Shown one piece after another: positions 33,532 through 44,946 of a DNA stretch of 64,000 bases (positions are counted from its first letter, which is position 1; each line of letters begins with the position of its first letter). The stretch lies in NCBI GenBank assembly GCA_020205615.1, contig CM035167.1, positions 33,830,103 to 33,894,102 of the forward strand. The letters run 5' to 3'. The notes under the pieces were generated by a model, which did no database searches, had not been told where the DNA came from, and was given only the letters and a program-made list of their open reading frames with translations. A program made the translations under genes and the position numbers. Origin of the DNA: Panax quinquefolius. Taxonomy: Eukaryota > Streptophyta > Magnoliopsida > Apiales > Araliaceae.

Positions 33532-36500
33532 ATGGTAACCAATAAGGAACGTATTGAGCAGTTAGAGGAGGGGCTACATCGGATGGAGTTTGGCATGGCG
33601 GACAGGCTTCGGCTTGTGGAAGAAACTCTCAATCGCCTCTCTGAAGTTTTACTCGCAAAACCGGAAGACCCCAACCCCGATAATCATCATCAGGAAGGAA
33701 ACCATCACCGAGAAGGCAACGACGGAGGAAGGCTGGTGGTGTCTTCCAAAACAGCAAGGCTTGAATTTCCCCGATTTTTAGGGGATGATCCGACGGAATG
33801 GTTCAATCGTGTGAACCAATTTTTTGAATTCCAGAATACTCCTGTAGCACATAAAGTATCCTTAGCCTCTTACCACTTGGAAGGCGAGGCTAACCAGTGG
33901 TGGTAGTGGATTCGCAAAACATTTTGGGACGAAGGTCGCATGATTTCATGGGAGAAATTTGAGGAAGAGCTCTGGGCTCGCTTCGGACCATCGGAGTGTA
34001 AGGACTTCGACGAAGCTCTCTCCCGAGTTAAACAATTAGGGACTTTGAGGGACTACCAGCGCGAGTTTGAAAAACTCGGCAACAGGGTCCAAGGATGGAC
34101 TCAGAAAGCATTGGTGGGGACATTCATGGGGGGGCTTGAAGGCTGAAATAGCGGATGGGATTCGGATGTTTAAGCCACAATCACTCAAAGAGGCCATTAA
34201 CTTGGCACGAATGAAGAACAATCAACTAGCATGGCAAAGAAAGTTCATGAGGTTACCACCTGCGAGAGCTCCGTTAGTTCTTCCACAAGACACTCGTGTA
34301 GCTCCTGCTACACCTACAAGATCCATTCCACGTTTGTCTTGGGAGGAAATGCAGAGGAAGAGAGCACAAGGGCTATGTTTCAACTGCGATGAACGTTTTA
34401 CAGCAGGCCATAGATGTCGAACACCGCAACTATTACTCTTGGCGAGGCATGTGGGTAACGGTAAGGACATTATTGATCAACAAACACCGGAAGATGACCA
34501 CGGAGGAGAGGCCGTAGAAGTACATGAACCCAAAGTTGAACCTGAAATCACGTTACACGCATTGACCGGATGGACTGCCCCAAGAACAATGCGTATGACA
34601 GCAACGATGGGTTCCCTCGAAGTGGTGGTACTGATCGACAGTGGGTCAACACACAACTTCATCAGTGATCGTCTGGCAAGCATGCTTTGATTACCAGTGG
34701 TACCAACAGAAACATTTACTGTTCGGGTTGCAAATAGCGAGCGTTTGAAGTGTCAAGGGTGTTTTGATAAGGTAATGGTAAATTTACAAGGAACTAAGTT
34801 TTATCTCACCCTCTTCTCGCTGCCGTTATCAGCTCTCGATCTTGTGCTTGGCATTCAATGGCTGGAACTGTTGGGTTCGATGGTTTGTAATTGGAAGCAA
34901 TCAACCATGGAATTTATTTGGGATAACCAAGTCCAACAGTTGTAGGGGATAAGCGAGCAAGCCATTCAGGAGGCTACCTTGAAAGAAATAACAAAAGACT
35001 GCCGAAGAGACCATACGTTGTTTGCAGTAAGCTTTTGTCCAACCACAGAAGCCGCATCACAAGAGAAAATTGACGTCATGAAATAGCAAGACGTGCTACA
35101 GATATTGCACGAATATAAGGACGTGTTCAAGGAACCCTCGTGTGTACCACCAGTGCGCGAGGTAGATCACTGCATTACACTTAAAGAAGGCACTGAACCG
35201 ATCAATGTACGACCCTATCGATATGCCCATTTTCAAAAAGAGGAGATCGAAAAACAAGTTCAAGAGATGCTAAAATCTGGGCTCATTCATCCTAGCACCA
35301 GCCCATTTTCTTCGCCAGTTTTGCTAGTGAAGAAAATGGAAGTTGGCGATTTTGCACGGACTACCGCGCGCTTAATATCACCACCATCAAAGATCGTTTC
35401 CCTATCCCAACGGTGGACGACATACTCGATGAATTATATGGCGCCTCTTATTTTACAAAGTTGGATCTACGGGCCGGATATCATCAAGTAAGAGTAAATT
35501 CTTTCGATATTTCTAAGACTGCTTTTCGTACTCATAATGGCCATTACGAATATCTTGTAATGCCTTTTGGCCTTTGTAATGCACCCTCTACATTTCAGGC
35601 CATTATGAACTCTATATTTTGACCTTACCTTCGAAAATTCATCTTAGTCTTTTTTGATGATATTCTCGTATATAGTTCAACTTGGGAAAAACATGTAAAG
35701 CATGTTGACCAAAACTTAGAAATCTTGAGGCAGCATAAATTTTTTGCTAAGGCAAGCAAGTGTATATTCGACCAACAAGAATTGGAGTATCTGGGGCATA
35801 TCCTCACGCCTCAAGGAGTAAAAGTTGATGACAAAAAAATTGCAGCCATGCTTGCATGGCCCCGGCCTACTAATATTTCTGAATTACGTGGTTTTTTAGG
35901 CTTAACAGGGTATTACAGGAAGTTCGTTCAGAATTATGACATCATCGCAAGACCTCTTACCCACTTACTCAAGAAGGGAAAATTTGGATGGAATGACGAT
36001 GCCGAAACAACTTTCTCGGCTCTTAAACAAGCAATGACCACCACTCCCATTTTGGCGATGCCCAATTTTAAGGATTCATTCACCATTGAAACTGATGCCT
36101 CGGGAGATGGGATTGGCGCAATTTTATCGCAGCAAGGCAAGCCCATTGCATTTATGAGTCGAGTACTGGGGGTTAAAAAACAATCTTGGTCAACTTATTC
36201 CAAGGAAATGCTGGCAATTTTAGAGGCTATACGCTTGTGGCGTCCTTATTTATTGGGAAAAAAGTTTTTTGTCCTCACTGACCAGTGCAGCTTGAAGTAT
36301 TTTTTGGAGCAACGTGTGGCAACACCTGAGCAACAGAAGTGGGTAGTCAAATTGATGGGCTACGACTAAGAAATTATTTATCGTCCAGACCGTACAAATT
36401 CAGCTGCAGATGCCCTTTCACGCAAGCCTCACAGCCCAATCCTTCATCACTTACACTTGGCCTCTATCCCCATGTGGGATGAGATTAAACGAGCTTACGA

Positions 36501-37607
36501 AGGGGATTCTTATATCGATCATGTAGATCGAAGGCGGAGCTCAAACCAAGGGGCACTACTCACAATGCCAAGGGCTCTTGTTATTCAAAGGACGAGTGGT
36601 TATTCCTTCCCATGAGGTGCTACGGACCAAACTCATACATGAGGCTCACGACACAAAAATTGGGGGGCACTCCGGAGTGTTGCGGACGTTCAAGAGGCTA
36701 GCTCAACAATTTTATTGGCCTAAACTGTACCATGCAGTCCACGAGTATGTCAAGCGATGCGAAGTCTGCCAGAAAATGAAGTCCGACACACTTCCCCCTG
36801 CGGGACTCCTGCAACCGTTGCCCATTCCTTGCCAAGTCTGGGAGGATATCACTCTCGACTTCATTGAAGGTTTGCCAACATCCCATGGCAGGAATATAAT
36901 TTTGGTAGTTGTTGACAGGTTAAGTAAATTCGCACATTTCTTGACTCTAACTCATCCTTTTACTACTAAAGGAGTGGTTGAAAAATTTGTTGAAGGGGTT
37001 GTTAAATTACATGGACTTCCCAGATCGATCATTAGTGTTCGGGACCCTATTTTTATCAGCAGATTTTGGCAAGAATTCTTCCAAATGTCAGGTACTAAGT
37101 TAAAACTCAACTCTTCCTACCATCCGCAAACTAACGGACAGACGAAAGTGGTCAACCGTTGTGTCGAGCAGTATCTCCGCTGTTTTGTTCATCAATGGCC
37201 ACATAAATGGAGTACCTACATTCCATGGGCAGAATTATGGTACAATACGACGTACCATGCATCTACGGGAATGACCCCATTCCAGGCGTTGTATGGTCGA
37301 TTGCCTCCTCCACTTCCCATGTACCATAACAGCTTCTCTTCTGTGCACGAAGTTGACCAGAGTCTTATATCTCGAGCAGAGTTGTTACGACAACTTAAAA
37401 TCAATTTGGAGATTTCTAGCAATCGTGTGAAGCAAATAGCGGATCGCAAGAGATGGGATGTAACTTTCGACGTAGGCGATATGGTGTTTCTTAAGTTACA
37501 CCCCTATCAGCAGCATTCCATTTTCAAATGTGCCAATCAGAAACTCGCTCGCCGATTTTATGGACCATATGCAGTGCTAGAGAAAATTAGAGCGGTTGCA
37601 TATAAAC

Positions 37608-39490
37608 TGAAAGTAATATGCACACAAGCCAATCATGTTTGATGATAAAGCATATACTTTGTAACAATCTTATTCATTTATTAATAAAAAGTATTAATTT
37701 ATTAAAGGCTTTTAATTATCTACATGATCTTTGTTTTATAATATGTGATAAACCCATAGTTTTAAGCAATGCTTTTAGAATAATGATGATGATCATTCTA
37801 ATGAGATCTAAATTCTTAGAAAGCTTAAAACTAAAATAGTTCCCAATCATTGGATTACTAAATTGGGGATTAGTGAATCCGGATAGATTGGTACATACGT
37901 TGCTTGCTCATTGGATGAGGATGATTGATCTCATGATCATTTGTGTGGAGACACTAAAGCAAGTATGTAGGTGCTTATTAGAGAATAAGTTCACCGAGCG
38001 TGGCTCGCTAAGGAATACCTAATGGAGTTTTATTTGCCTATCAATAGGAATTCCTGTAGTGATAGTAGTACAAGTAATCCTTGGACTTGAGATCATCATA
38101 GTATCTTGTGTATGATGAGTTATACTTTGACTTATTCCTTAAGACCCTTAGGGTATATCAAAGGTATGCTTGGGTATAATGAGTTATGTACATGGAGATA
38201 ATGTATGATCAATAAAGAATCTACCACTTCTAATAAAAGAAGAGAAATGTCCTATGTGGTTCGATAAATGACAACCCAAAGAGTCCTTGGCGGCAAACAT
38301 GAAATTAGAAAGGAGTTTCTAATTTGCATTATTTGGAGTTGTGCATTTAAGGATCGAAATACATATAATTAAATAAAATGAGACTCGACAAAGAATTCCA
38401 TGTCTTATATTTAATTGGGACATTGTATGGTGGAAGGATTGAATTATCGGTAACTATTTACTCAAAGGTTCTTTTATGATTAATGTTGAAATCTATATTA
38501 TCTGGAAAGTCGTTGATCGCTTGGGGAGGCTTATCCTATTGTAGAATAAATATTATTTATTTAAATAAATTAATTGTTTAATTTATTTATTTAAATAAGA
38601 TTAGAATTATTCTAATTGATTTATTCACAACCTGGGTTTAATATGGAGAACCTAAAGGGTCACACCATAAAAGGAAGAATAATTATTTAAGAAGTTAATG
38701 GCATAATCGTAATAATATATTTATGTATATTTAATTTAATCTATGGTGATAGAATAAATTAAATAGCTTAATATTATTATTTAATATTTTAGAAATATTA
38801 AATATAAATTAATAAGAGGAGTCTTATTAATATTATTACAATTATTATTATTTTAATTTCTAAAAGAGTTTAGGAATTAATTTAATATAAGTACTCTCAT
38901 TTATTCCTAATTGGATTAGGAAGGAAAATTAGTTAAAGGAGTTTTAATTAATTATCCCTAATAAGATTAGGGAGCTTAATTAATTAAAAGAATTTAATTA
39001 ATTAAATAAAACCCAATTCCTTAATTGTTAAGATGGGTTGCCCACATCTATAAATAAGAGGAGTCTTATTATGGGTGGTGTGGGTTGTTGATTTTTCAAC
39101 ATACGACATAATTCCAATTGTTGGGAGAGTACACCCTTTCTATAGAGATAAAAAAACTAGGGTTTAGCCAACCACCCTTTTCTTGAATCATTATTATTCC
39201 TTGGTGGATCACCTCTAGAGGCCAAACATATGGGTGGCTAACGTTGATCAAAGGAAGGAACAAAACCCCGGTGGATTCAAGTTGAACGCGAAAGGATTTG
39301 GAGGTGAACTTGTACCTGAGGAAGCTCGATATTCAAGGGTATGATTTTATCCTTTATCTTTTCGTTAAATTAATAATTAAGCATAAAGGGTGATCCGGGT
39401 ATATGGTTTGTAAAATTTAAACTCTGATTTTTACACGCTTCTGCATTATTTTTGCAATTTGATTGCGTTATGAATATTACAAACCTAACA
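37608..39490 (+). mobile_element. S2: solo LTR in pol of C
   Basis: 1,883 bp, TGAAAGTAAT to AACCTAACA, flanked by a perfect TSD TAAAC (37603-37607 and 39491-39495). It is the reverse complement of S1. A TATA box TATAAATA at 39049 gives the likely sense strand. Excising it rejoins AYKL of the integrase C-terminus to the LPEGARVHPIFHVS block. No internal coding region. Confidence 0.9.
39049..39056 (+). promoter_or_regulatory. TATA box of solo LTR S2
   Basis: TATAAATA in an ACATCTATAAATAAGAGG context, about 430 bases before the LTR end. The counterpart in S1 is on the minus strand near 29595. Confidence 0.6.
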
Positions 39491-39790
39491 TAAACTTCAG
39501 TTGCCAGAGGGAGCTCGCGTTCATCCCATTTTCCATGTTTCCTTGTTAAAAAAAAATTTGGGCGACATGGTGGAGGCCTCTAAGGAATTGCTGCCAGTGA
39601 CCGATGAAGGTGCAGCTAAAGTAGAACCCAAAAAAATTCTAGACACTCGTTGGGTCAAAAGAGGACATAAATTTGAAGAAGAACTCCTAGTCTAGTGGAA
39701 GCAATTACCAGCAGAGGAAGCCACATGGGAGCCAACCCAAACTTTGCTTAAACAATTTCCATTAGTGGACCTTGCGGACAAGCGTCCACT

Positions 39791-39805
39791 AGAGGGGGGG
39801 AGTAT
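39791..39805 (+). other. C polypurine tract
   Basis: AGAGGGGGGGAGTAT lies directly before the 3' LTR start TGTTAGG. It is inside the pol coding frame. Confidence 0.88.
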
Positions 39806-40183
39806 TGTTAGGCCACGACGTTCAGAAAGAGGCCTAAAGCCAAATCCCAAATATTTAGGATGAAGTGGTCGAGAAGATCATGGGATCAGACTGGTCTTTT
39901 AATTGTGGGAGACTGGTCTTTTGCAATTGAGAGTTTTACGTCGTAGTTGAGAGTTTTACGTGTCTTTCCATTATTGCATGTTGTTTTCATTAATTATGCT
40001 CTGATTTACGTGTATTTAAGTTTCCCTTGTATTTCAGTTTGTTGGTATATGGTTTTGCTTATTTAAGCAGCCAATGCCTTTGTTATTAGAGCAGAAAGTA
40101 TTTTACAGTCAAATTGGGTACTTTTCTCACCTGAAGAGAAAATCACTTTGCATTCACCTGTGTGTATTTCTTTGGACCTATCA
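39806..40183 (+). repeat. C 3' LTR
   Basis: 378 bp, same length as the 5' LTR. It contains the gag-pol stop codon at 39861-39863 and is followed by the TSD TAATA. Confidence 0.93.
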
Positions 40184-40228
40184 TAATATTTTATTAAATT
40201 TTCTGCTTTGGTAATCTAAGCAATTTCC

Positions 40229-40236
40229 TATAAATA
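40229..40236 (+). promoter_or_regulatory. TATA box of G 5' LTR
   Basis: TATAAATA in a TTCCTATAAATAGGGTGCTTAG context, matching the A2 promoter. Confidence 0.7.
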
Positions 40237-40526
40237 GGGTGCTTAGGTTAGAATTGAAAATCACACCAGAAACTGAAGTTTTCTCTATCTTTCTCTCTCT
40301 ATAATATCGAGCGTAATTTTACGAGTATTTTAGTACTTTGAGTATTGTTATACGGTGCAAGTTCGTTCAGCGTTATATCCGACATTCCAGTACTACTCTT
40401 TCAAGGTAAGGGATTGTAAGGGATAGTAAGGGAGATTATTTTCTTCATAAATGATATTATTTCTTCAATATCATTATGCCGAAATATTGGTTTGAACTTT
40501 TTATCAAATTTGGAACTTTTTCATGT

Positions 40527-40700
40527 TGAGGTTACTATTCATGAGTTACTATTCACGAGTTACTATTCACGATTTACTATTCATGAGTTACTATTCACGA
40601 CGGGTTACTATTCATGAGTTACTATTCATGAATTACTATTCATGAGTTACTATTCACGAGTTACTATTCATGAGTTACTATTCACGGGTACTATTCACTA
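40527..40700 (+). repeat. 14-bp minisatellite GAGTTACTATTCA(T/C)
   Basis: About a dozen units, the last changing to GGGTACTATTCAC. Related to the array at 29043-29151 in A2. Confidence 0.9.
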
Positions 40701-41035
40701 CAAAATTGGTTTCTTTTTCTAACCAAATTATAGTTGATTTATGAATATTACTCTGGAGATTAAAACTATATATTGATTATATTGATTTTATTATCATATA
40801 TAACATTTTATAACCACGATGTTGAAATTCTTTTTCCTTTGGAGTGTAAAGATGGGTAGATTATTGGTATGATCATGACTAGGGTTCTCTTTGGCCAGTA
40901 GTGAAAAGTTGAATTGTGACTGGTATGATCATAACCATTGAATTTATAATTGAATATCTTTAGCTTAAGTGGAAAAGTGAATTGATCAACATGGTTATAA
41001 TTATTGTTTAAATAAATTCTGAAATGATTATATAT

Positions 41036-41190
41036 TTCTTTGAGATATGAATATCTTTGGCAAAGATGACTTATTGATGAATATCTTTGGCCCGTAGTGC
41101 AAAGATAAATGATTTCTATGAATATCTTTGGCATGTAGTGCAAAGATGGTTCTGTTGATGAATATCTTTGGCCCGTAGTGCAAAGATGAA
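41036..41190 (+). repeat. About 48-bp tandem repeat in G LTR
   Basis: Four units share ATGAATATCTTTGGC(CCGTAGTG)CAAAGAT. Degenerate relatives (GTAGTGCATGAATAATTG...) occur in the A1 and A2 LTRs at the same relative position. Confidence 0.85.
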
Positions 41191-41903
41191 TTTATTAGTA
41201 TGATTATAAACATGAACTGTGATTTGGTATAACCATGATCTTTGATATTTCAGGTGATGAAAATTATCTTTGTCCTGGATGAGAAAAGGAATTTAGAACA
41301 ACAATTACGATTATGAGTTATACATGTGATTGTGGACAGGAATTGTTGATTGATGTTACAGGGATAAAACATTGTTGGTGGACTTTTAACATGGATAAGA
41401 TAATAAACTTAATAGTCTATTTGACTCTTCTAATGGATTGCTCATTCCGCTGCAACTATGGTTGAAAAGTTTTATCACCTACCATATGTTCTAAATCTCT
41501 GATTTATTACTGATGAAGACTATTGATAATTTATTTATCTTTAGTCATAATATTCTTTACTAAGCTAGTTGTGTTCACCCTTCTGTTTAACAATTCCTTT
41601 AAGGTAATAAGAGTGTAGCTGGGTCGAGCGAGGGTAACAGGCGAATAGAACGGTGGTCTCTAGATGTGGAGGTTCTCCCTAAACAGTTATTGACTTTACC
41701 TTTATGTAAGGTGCCATTGTGACGTGCTATTCAAGTTGGTGTCCAGTCGCGGTTGGTATATATTCAAGATCAAAACTCACAACATATGTGTTGTTGTATT
41801 TTGCACGATAATTGTAGTAATAAAGTTGTAGTTGTTTTCTGTACCATGTATTTGGCGACTCAGAATGGGTTGGAAGGAATGGACCTATTTTGGGGGCGTC
41901 ACA

Positions 41904-42394
41904 ATTGGTATCTGAGCTATAAGTAAAGAGCCCCGAGCCTCTTGCTGGTGACTTCCTATTGATGGGGGATGCACCAAAGTCAGACTCTCGTAGGGGCGCT
42001 GCTTACGTGGTGGCAATCGATAGGTACCACTGTGAGGTGTCTTTGTCCATGGTTGGGACATGAGTCACAGTTGGTATCGAGCTTAGAGATATGATCTCCA
42101 AGCGGAGATCGGGAATAGAACTAGGAGGAGAGATGAGTAAATCCTTCGTTAGTGTGTCCTACCTAAGCTTATTTGTTGGTCACTATAATATCGGGATATT
42201 ATGTAATATGTTAATTTGTTAAATTAACCCTTGTTTTGAAGTCGTATTCTAGAATGATATCCTGAAATACGGGGAGATGAGGAATGGAGAAATCATGATG
42301 ACAAGGAGATAGAATCAATGAAAGCAAGGTATTCTCAACTCTTTGAAATACCGGTATGTAAATTTAGGGGACGAAATTTCATAAGGAGGGAGAT
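41904..42394 (+). other. G internal remnant with duplicated primer site
   Basis: It begins ATTGGTATCTGAGCT (primer-site variant). About 165 bases later GAGTCACAGTTGGTATCGAGCTTAG looks like a second LTR-end/primer junction, followed by a leader like that of A1/A2 (GATATGATCTCC, GTCCTACCTAAG). It ends with TTAGGGGACGAAATTTCATAAGGAGGGAGAT, the pol end and polypurine tract. Gag and pol have been deleted between the leader and the pol end. Confidence 0.75.
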
Positions 42395-43662
42395 TATAAG
42401 ACCCCGAATTTTATGAAATAAAAGTATTCAATTTTTCTTATAATTACTATTCAAGAAATGGTTAAATTGATAAAAGTTAAAGTTAAGGGTGATATATGAA
42501 AAAAAAATTCAAAATATCAAGTGGTTATAAAATATTCTTTACGTAGGGAATATTCGTTTGGTCGTGGAATATTCTTTTGTTGGGGAATATTAAATGCGAC
42601 AGCCTAAGCAGCCATTAGTGGGCCCATACGTAAAAAAGCCGTCGGATGAAGAAAATGACAAAAGTGAGTTTTTATAAATAACGGCGTAGTTATTCTGAAT
42701 CAAGTAACACTGTTGGAATACCGGTGGTTAAAATACGATGTATCGCGTGGTTACACACGATAGCTTTACGCAGATTGCACCAATTATTGATTCTTACGTA
42801 AGAAGGCACTACTCAATAATTGTAACAGTAAAATTCTTTATTCGAGATTTTATTTTATTGATTTAATAATTGTTGTGTTGATATTTCATATTATCTTTGT
42901 TGTTTTAATAATTGTCACTACACAATTATTTTCCATTATCTGACAATAATTCATATTATCTGAATAATATTATTAGATAACATTATTGGCAATGTCTAGA
43001 AAGTTACGTCAAGGAGAGGTTTGGTCACTTTAAATTGCGGCGCAAGATGAGAGAAATTCTTATTGAAAGCCCCCTCTTTCTTAGGAGCGGCACAGTTGTC
43101 GATATTGTGATTACAGAATGTTATTTGTGAATAATTAATTATTGATTTATATGATGAGGAAAATATTGATTTTATATGGATATAGATGGAGAAAATTTTT
43201 AAAGTGACAATTGTTAAAAATTGATATTTTATCTTTTTTGATAAAATAATATTTTATTATATTATTATAATATAATAATGATGATATTTTTACAATGAAT
43301 GTGGGATATATGAGTATATGAGGAGGAAGAGTATTTTTGTTGCAAGAGTTGTTTAAAACATGTTAAACATGTTGGTGGACCCATTTCTTGACTGAAATTT
43401 GATTATAGCCTGTAAAATCGTCCGTATGTCGATTTCGGTCAATTTCTGTGTAGAATTTGGAAAACCTTTCTTCTGAAAAGTTGTGGAGAATTGAATTTCC
43501 TATAAAAAGTCACGAGATTCGAATTTTTTGATAAAAGGGCTATTTATTATGAATTATTGAAGTTCTGAAATAATTTATTTTTAGAAGTTTAAAATATTTT
43601 AATTATGAAAAACGTTTTTGTTATTATTTTGGGTGAATGTCTGATGAGTTTGGTCTGGTGTG
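42395..43662 (+). repeat. G 3' LTR, truncated
   Basis: Homologous to 31865-33104. It stops after GGTCTGGTGTG; the second 1.7 kb of the LTR, with promoter and U5, is missing. Confidence 0.88.
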
Positions 43663-44946
43663 CCTCTTTCTGGATCATCTTGAATCATCGAAATCAGAGT
43701 TCGGACGAAGAAGTTATGGCCATTTTCCCAAAAACGCGCCGAGCGAAAATGTCGAAACATGGGACCAGGTAACAGGCGCCAAAATAGACCTATGCTTAGT
43801 TGTAAGGGAACCTTTGGGAGCGATGGTTGAAGCGTTGAGCCAAATATTTGAAGTGCGGGGGAAGAACTTAGTGATGGCCTAGATGCATTTTTAGCGAATT
43901 TTGACACCTTTTGACTCAAATTGGATTGGGTTTGTTCTAAGCTAAAAATTGGACTTGTAACCTATAAAGACATGATGTAAGGCATAAAATAAAGGGGGAT
44001 TACATAGCTTAGCTTAGATAAAACACTCCATTAGATTAGAATATAAACCCTAGTTTTTAATTAGCTATTGGAGATTGAAGCAAATTGAAGAACACTGAAG
44101 ATCAAGAGCAAGAGCAAGAGGGGAGCATCAGATTTGCTGACAACAGATTCTATTCTCTTCTCTTATCATACTTTTATCTTTTAATGTCTATTCAGTTGTG
44201 GATTCTTGGTTTCAATTCATTAATTATGAACTAACTCTTTTATTAAGATTTCAATTGAACCTTTTATGTCTATAAATTAGTAATTCGATTTATTTCAATT
44301 ATTTTATGTCTAAGTGAATTGTTTATCTTGTCTTGTGCTTATTGCTTAATTATTTGATCAATAATTACCTTTTACTCTAGAAGGAATTGAAGGAGGAATT
44401 CTAGGGTTAGAACTCGGCATGATAATATGTGACTTAGTTATTTGCACTGTGAATAATTAGGTTTGTGAATTGAATGGAAATATCTGTTCACCGCATATAA
44501 CACATAAGGAATTGGGATTGAAAGGAGTTTAATTCAATTTTTTTGCATAGGAATATAGCAAGATTAATCTGGATTAAATAGAAGGCAATTGATCACTTGA
44601 AAAAGGACTTTTGGCACTTGAGAATTCCTGTTAACAATTCAGTAGGCATAATAATTGGGATAGTTGAATAATTGGTTTATAGTTTATAATTGGGGATATT
44701 GTAGTCTTAACGTTTATTTATTTGAATTCATTCATTCAAATCTTAGTTAGTTAATTTAGTTTCTTAATTAGAAAAATCACAATTTGAGATTTTTTAAATA
44801 AAATTAGTTTGGTTAAGAATTAGTGCTTGGTGATTTTTATTAAATAATTCCTCGTGGGAACGATACTCTACTTTCACTTTATTACTTGTTGATCGTGTAT
44901 ACTTGCACGTATTCATTGATTGCGAAATTGATCAACAAGTTTTTGG
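43663..44946 (+). mobile_element. Tat/Athila-type LTR fragment with start of primer site
   Basis: The 3' portion has the lineage signature also seen in element E: CGTGGGAACGATACTCTACTTTCAC, GTATACTTGCACG, then ATCAACA/AGTTTTTGG, the LTR end plus the first bases of the primer site. The remainder of the primer site and the internal region are absent, and no TGATAAG start is present at the left. It is a fragment truncated at both ends. A TAAACCCTAG and GAAGATCAAGAGCAAGAG stretch near 44045-44115 is typical LTR leader. The short frames around 43599-43919 are not genes. Confidence 0.65.

Larger units (their letters stand above)
33532..39863 (+). pseudogene. C gag-pol polyprotein (broken)
   Basis: The start ATG at 33532 gives MVTNKERIEQLEEG, a coiled-coil opening usual for small chromoviruses. 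The gag core (LEFPRFLGDDPTEWFNRV, then NQWW) is followed by a CFNCDERFTAGHRC knuckle near 34376. Protease IDSGSTHNF is near 34635. RT spans about 35200-35700 with FFDDILVYS. RNase H (TDASGDGIGAIL) is near 36090. Integrase spans about 36640-37480 with H-H-C-C and GMTPFQALYG. After S2 comes the chromodomain (DTRWVKRGHKFEEELLV...ATWEP) and a stop inside the 3' LTR. Defects include stops near 33906, 34688, 34943, 35084, 35620, 36367 and 39693, frameshifts near 34140, 35340 and 36560, the S2 insertion, and integrase SVRD where SDRD is expected. Confidence 0.92.
33139..40183 (+). mobile_element. Element C: small chromovirus (Reina-like)
   Basis: Two 378-bp LTRs (33139-33516 and 39806-40183) start TGTTAGGCCACG and end CCTATCA, with a perfect TSD TAATA. 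Without solo LTR S2 the element is about 5.2 kb with the order gag-PR-RT-RH-INT-chromodomain, the size and layout of Reina-clade chromoviruses. By manual count the LTRs differ at about 14 of 378 positions, mostly transitions, indicating a fairly recent insertion. Stops, frameshifts and S2 make it inactive. Confidence 0.92.
40189..41903 (+). repeat. G 5' LTR, second part
   Basis: It continues the G LTR after chromovirus C: TATA box at 40229, donor-like TTCAAG/GTAAGG at 40406, acceptor-like CCTTTAAG at 41603, two tandem-repeat blocks, and the end TTTTGGGGGCGTCACA. No gene. Confidence 0.88.
31865..43662 (+). mobile_element. Element G: internally deleted Ty3/gypsy element
   Basis: The 5' LTR (31865-33138 plus 40189-41903, about 2.99 kb) starts TGTAAGACCCC and ends GGGGGCGTCACA. 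The internal region is only 491 bp. The 3' LTR starts at 42395 and stops after 1.27 kb at 43662, where unrelated sequence begins. The LTR ends, primer site and purine tract resemble those of A1/A2. All gag and pol domains are deleted. The 5' LTR contains chromovirus C. Confidence 0.8.

Noticed and set aside
43599..43919. 106-codon minus-strand frame
   Set aside because: It spans the junction between the G LTR and the Tat/Athila fragment, so it cannot be an ancestral gene.
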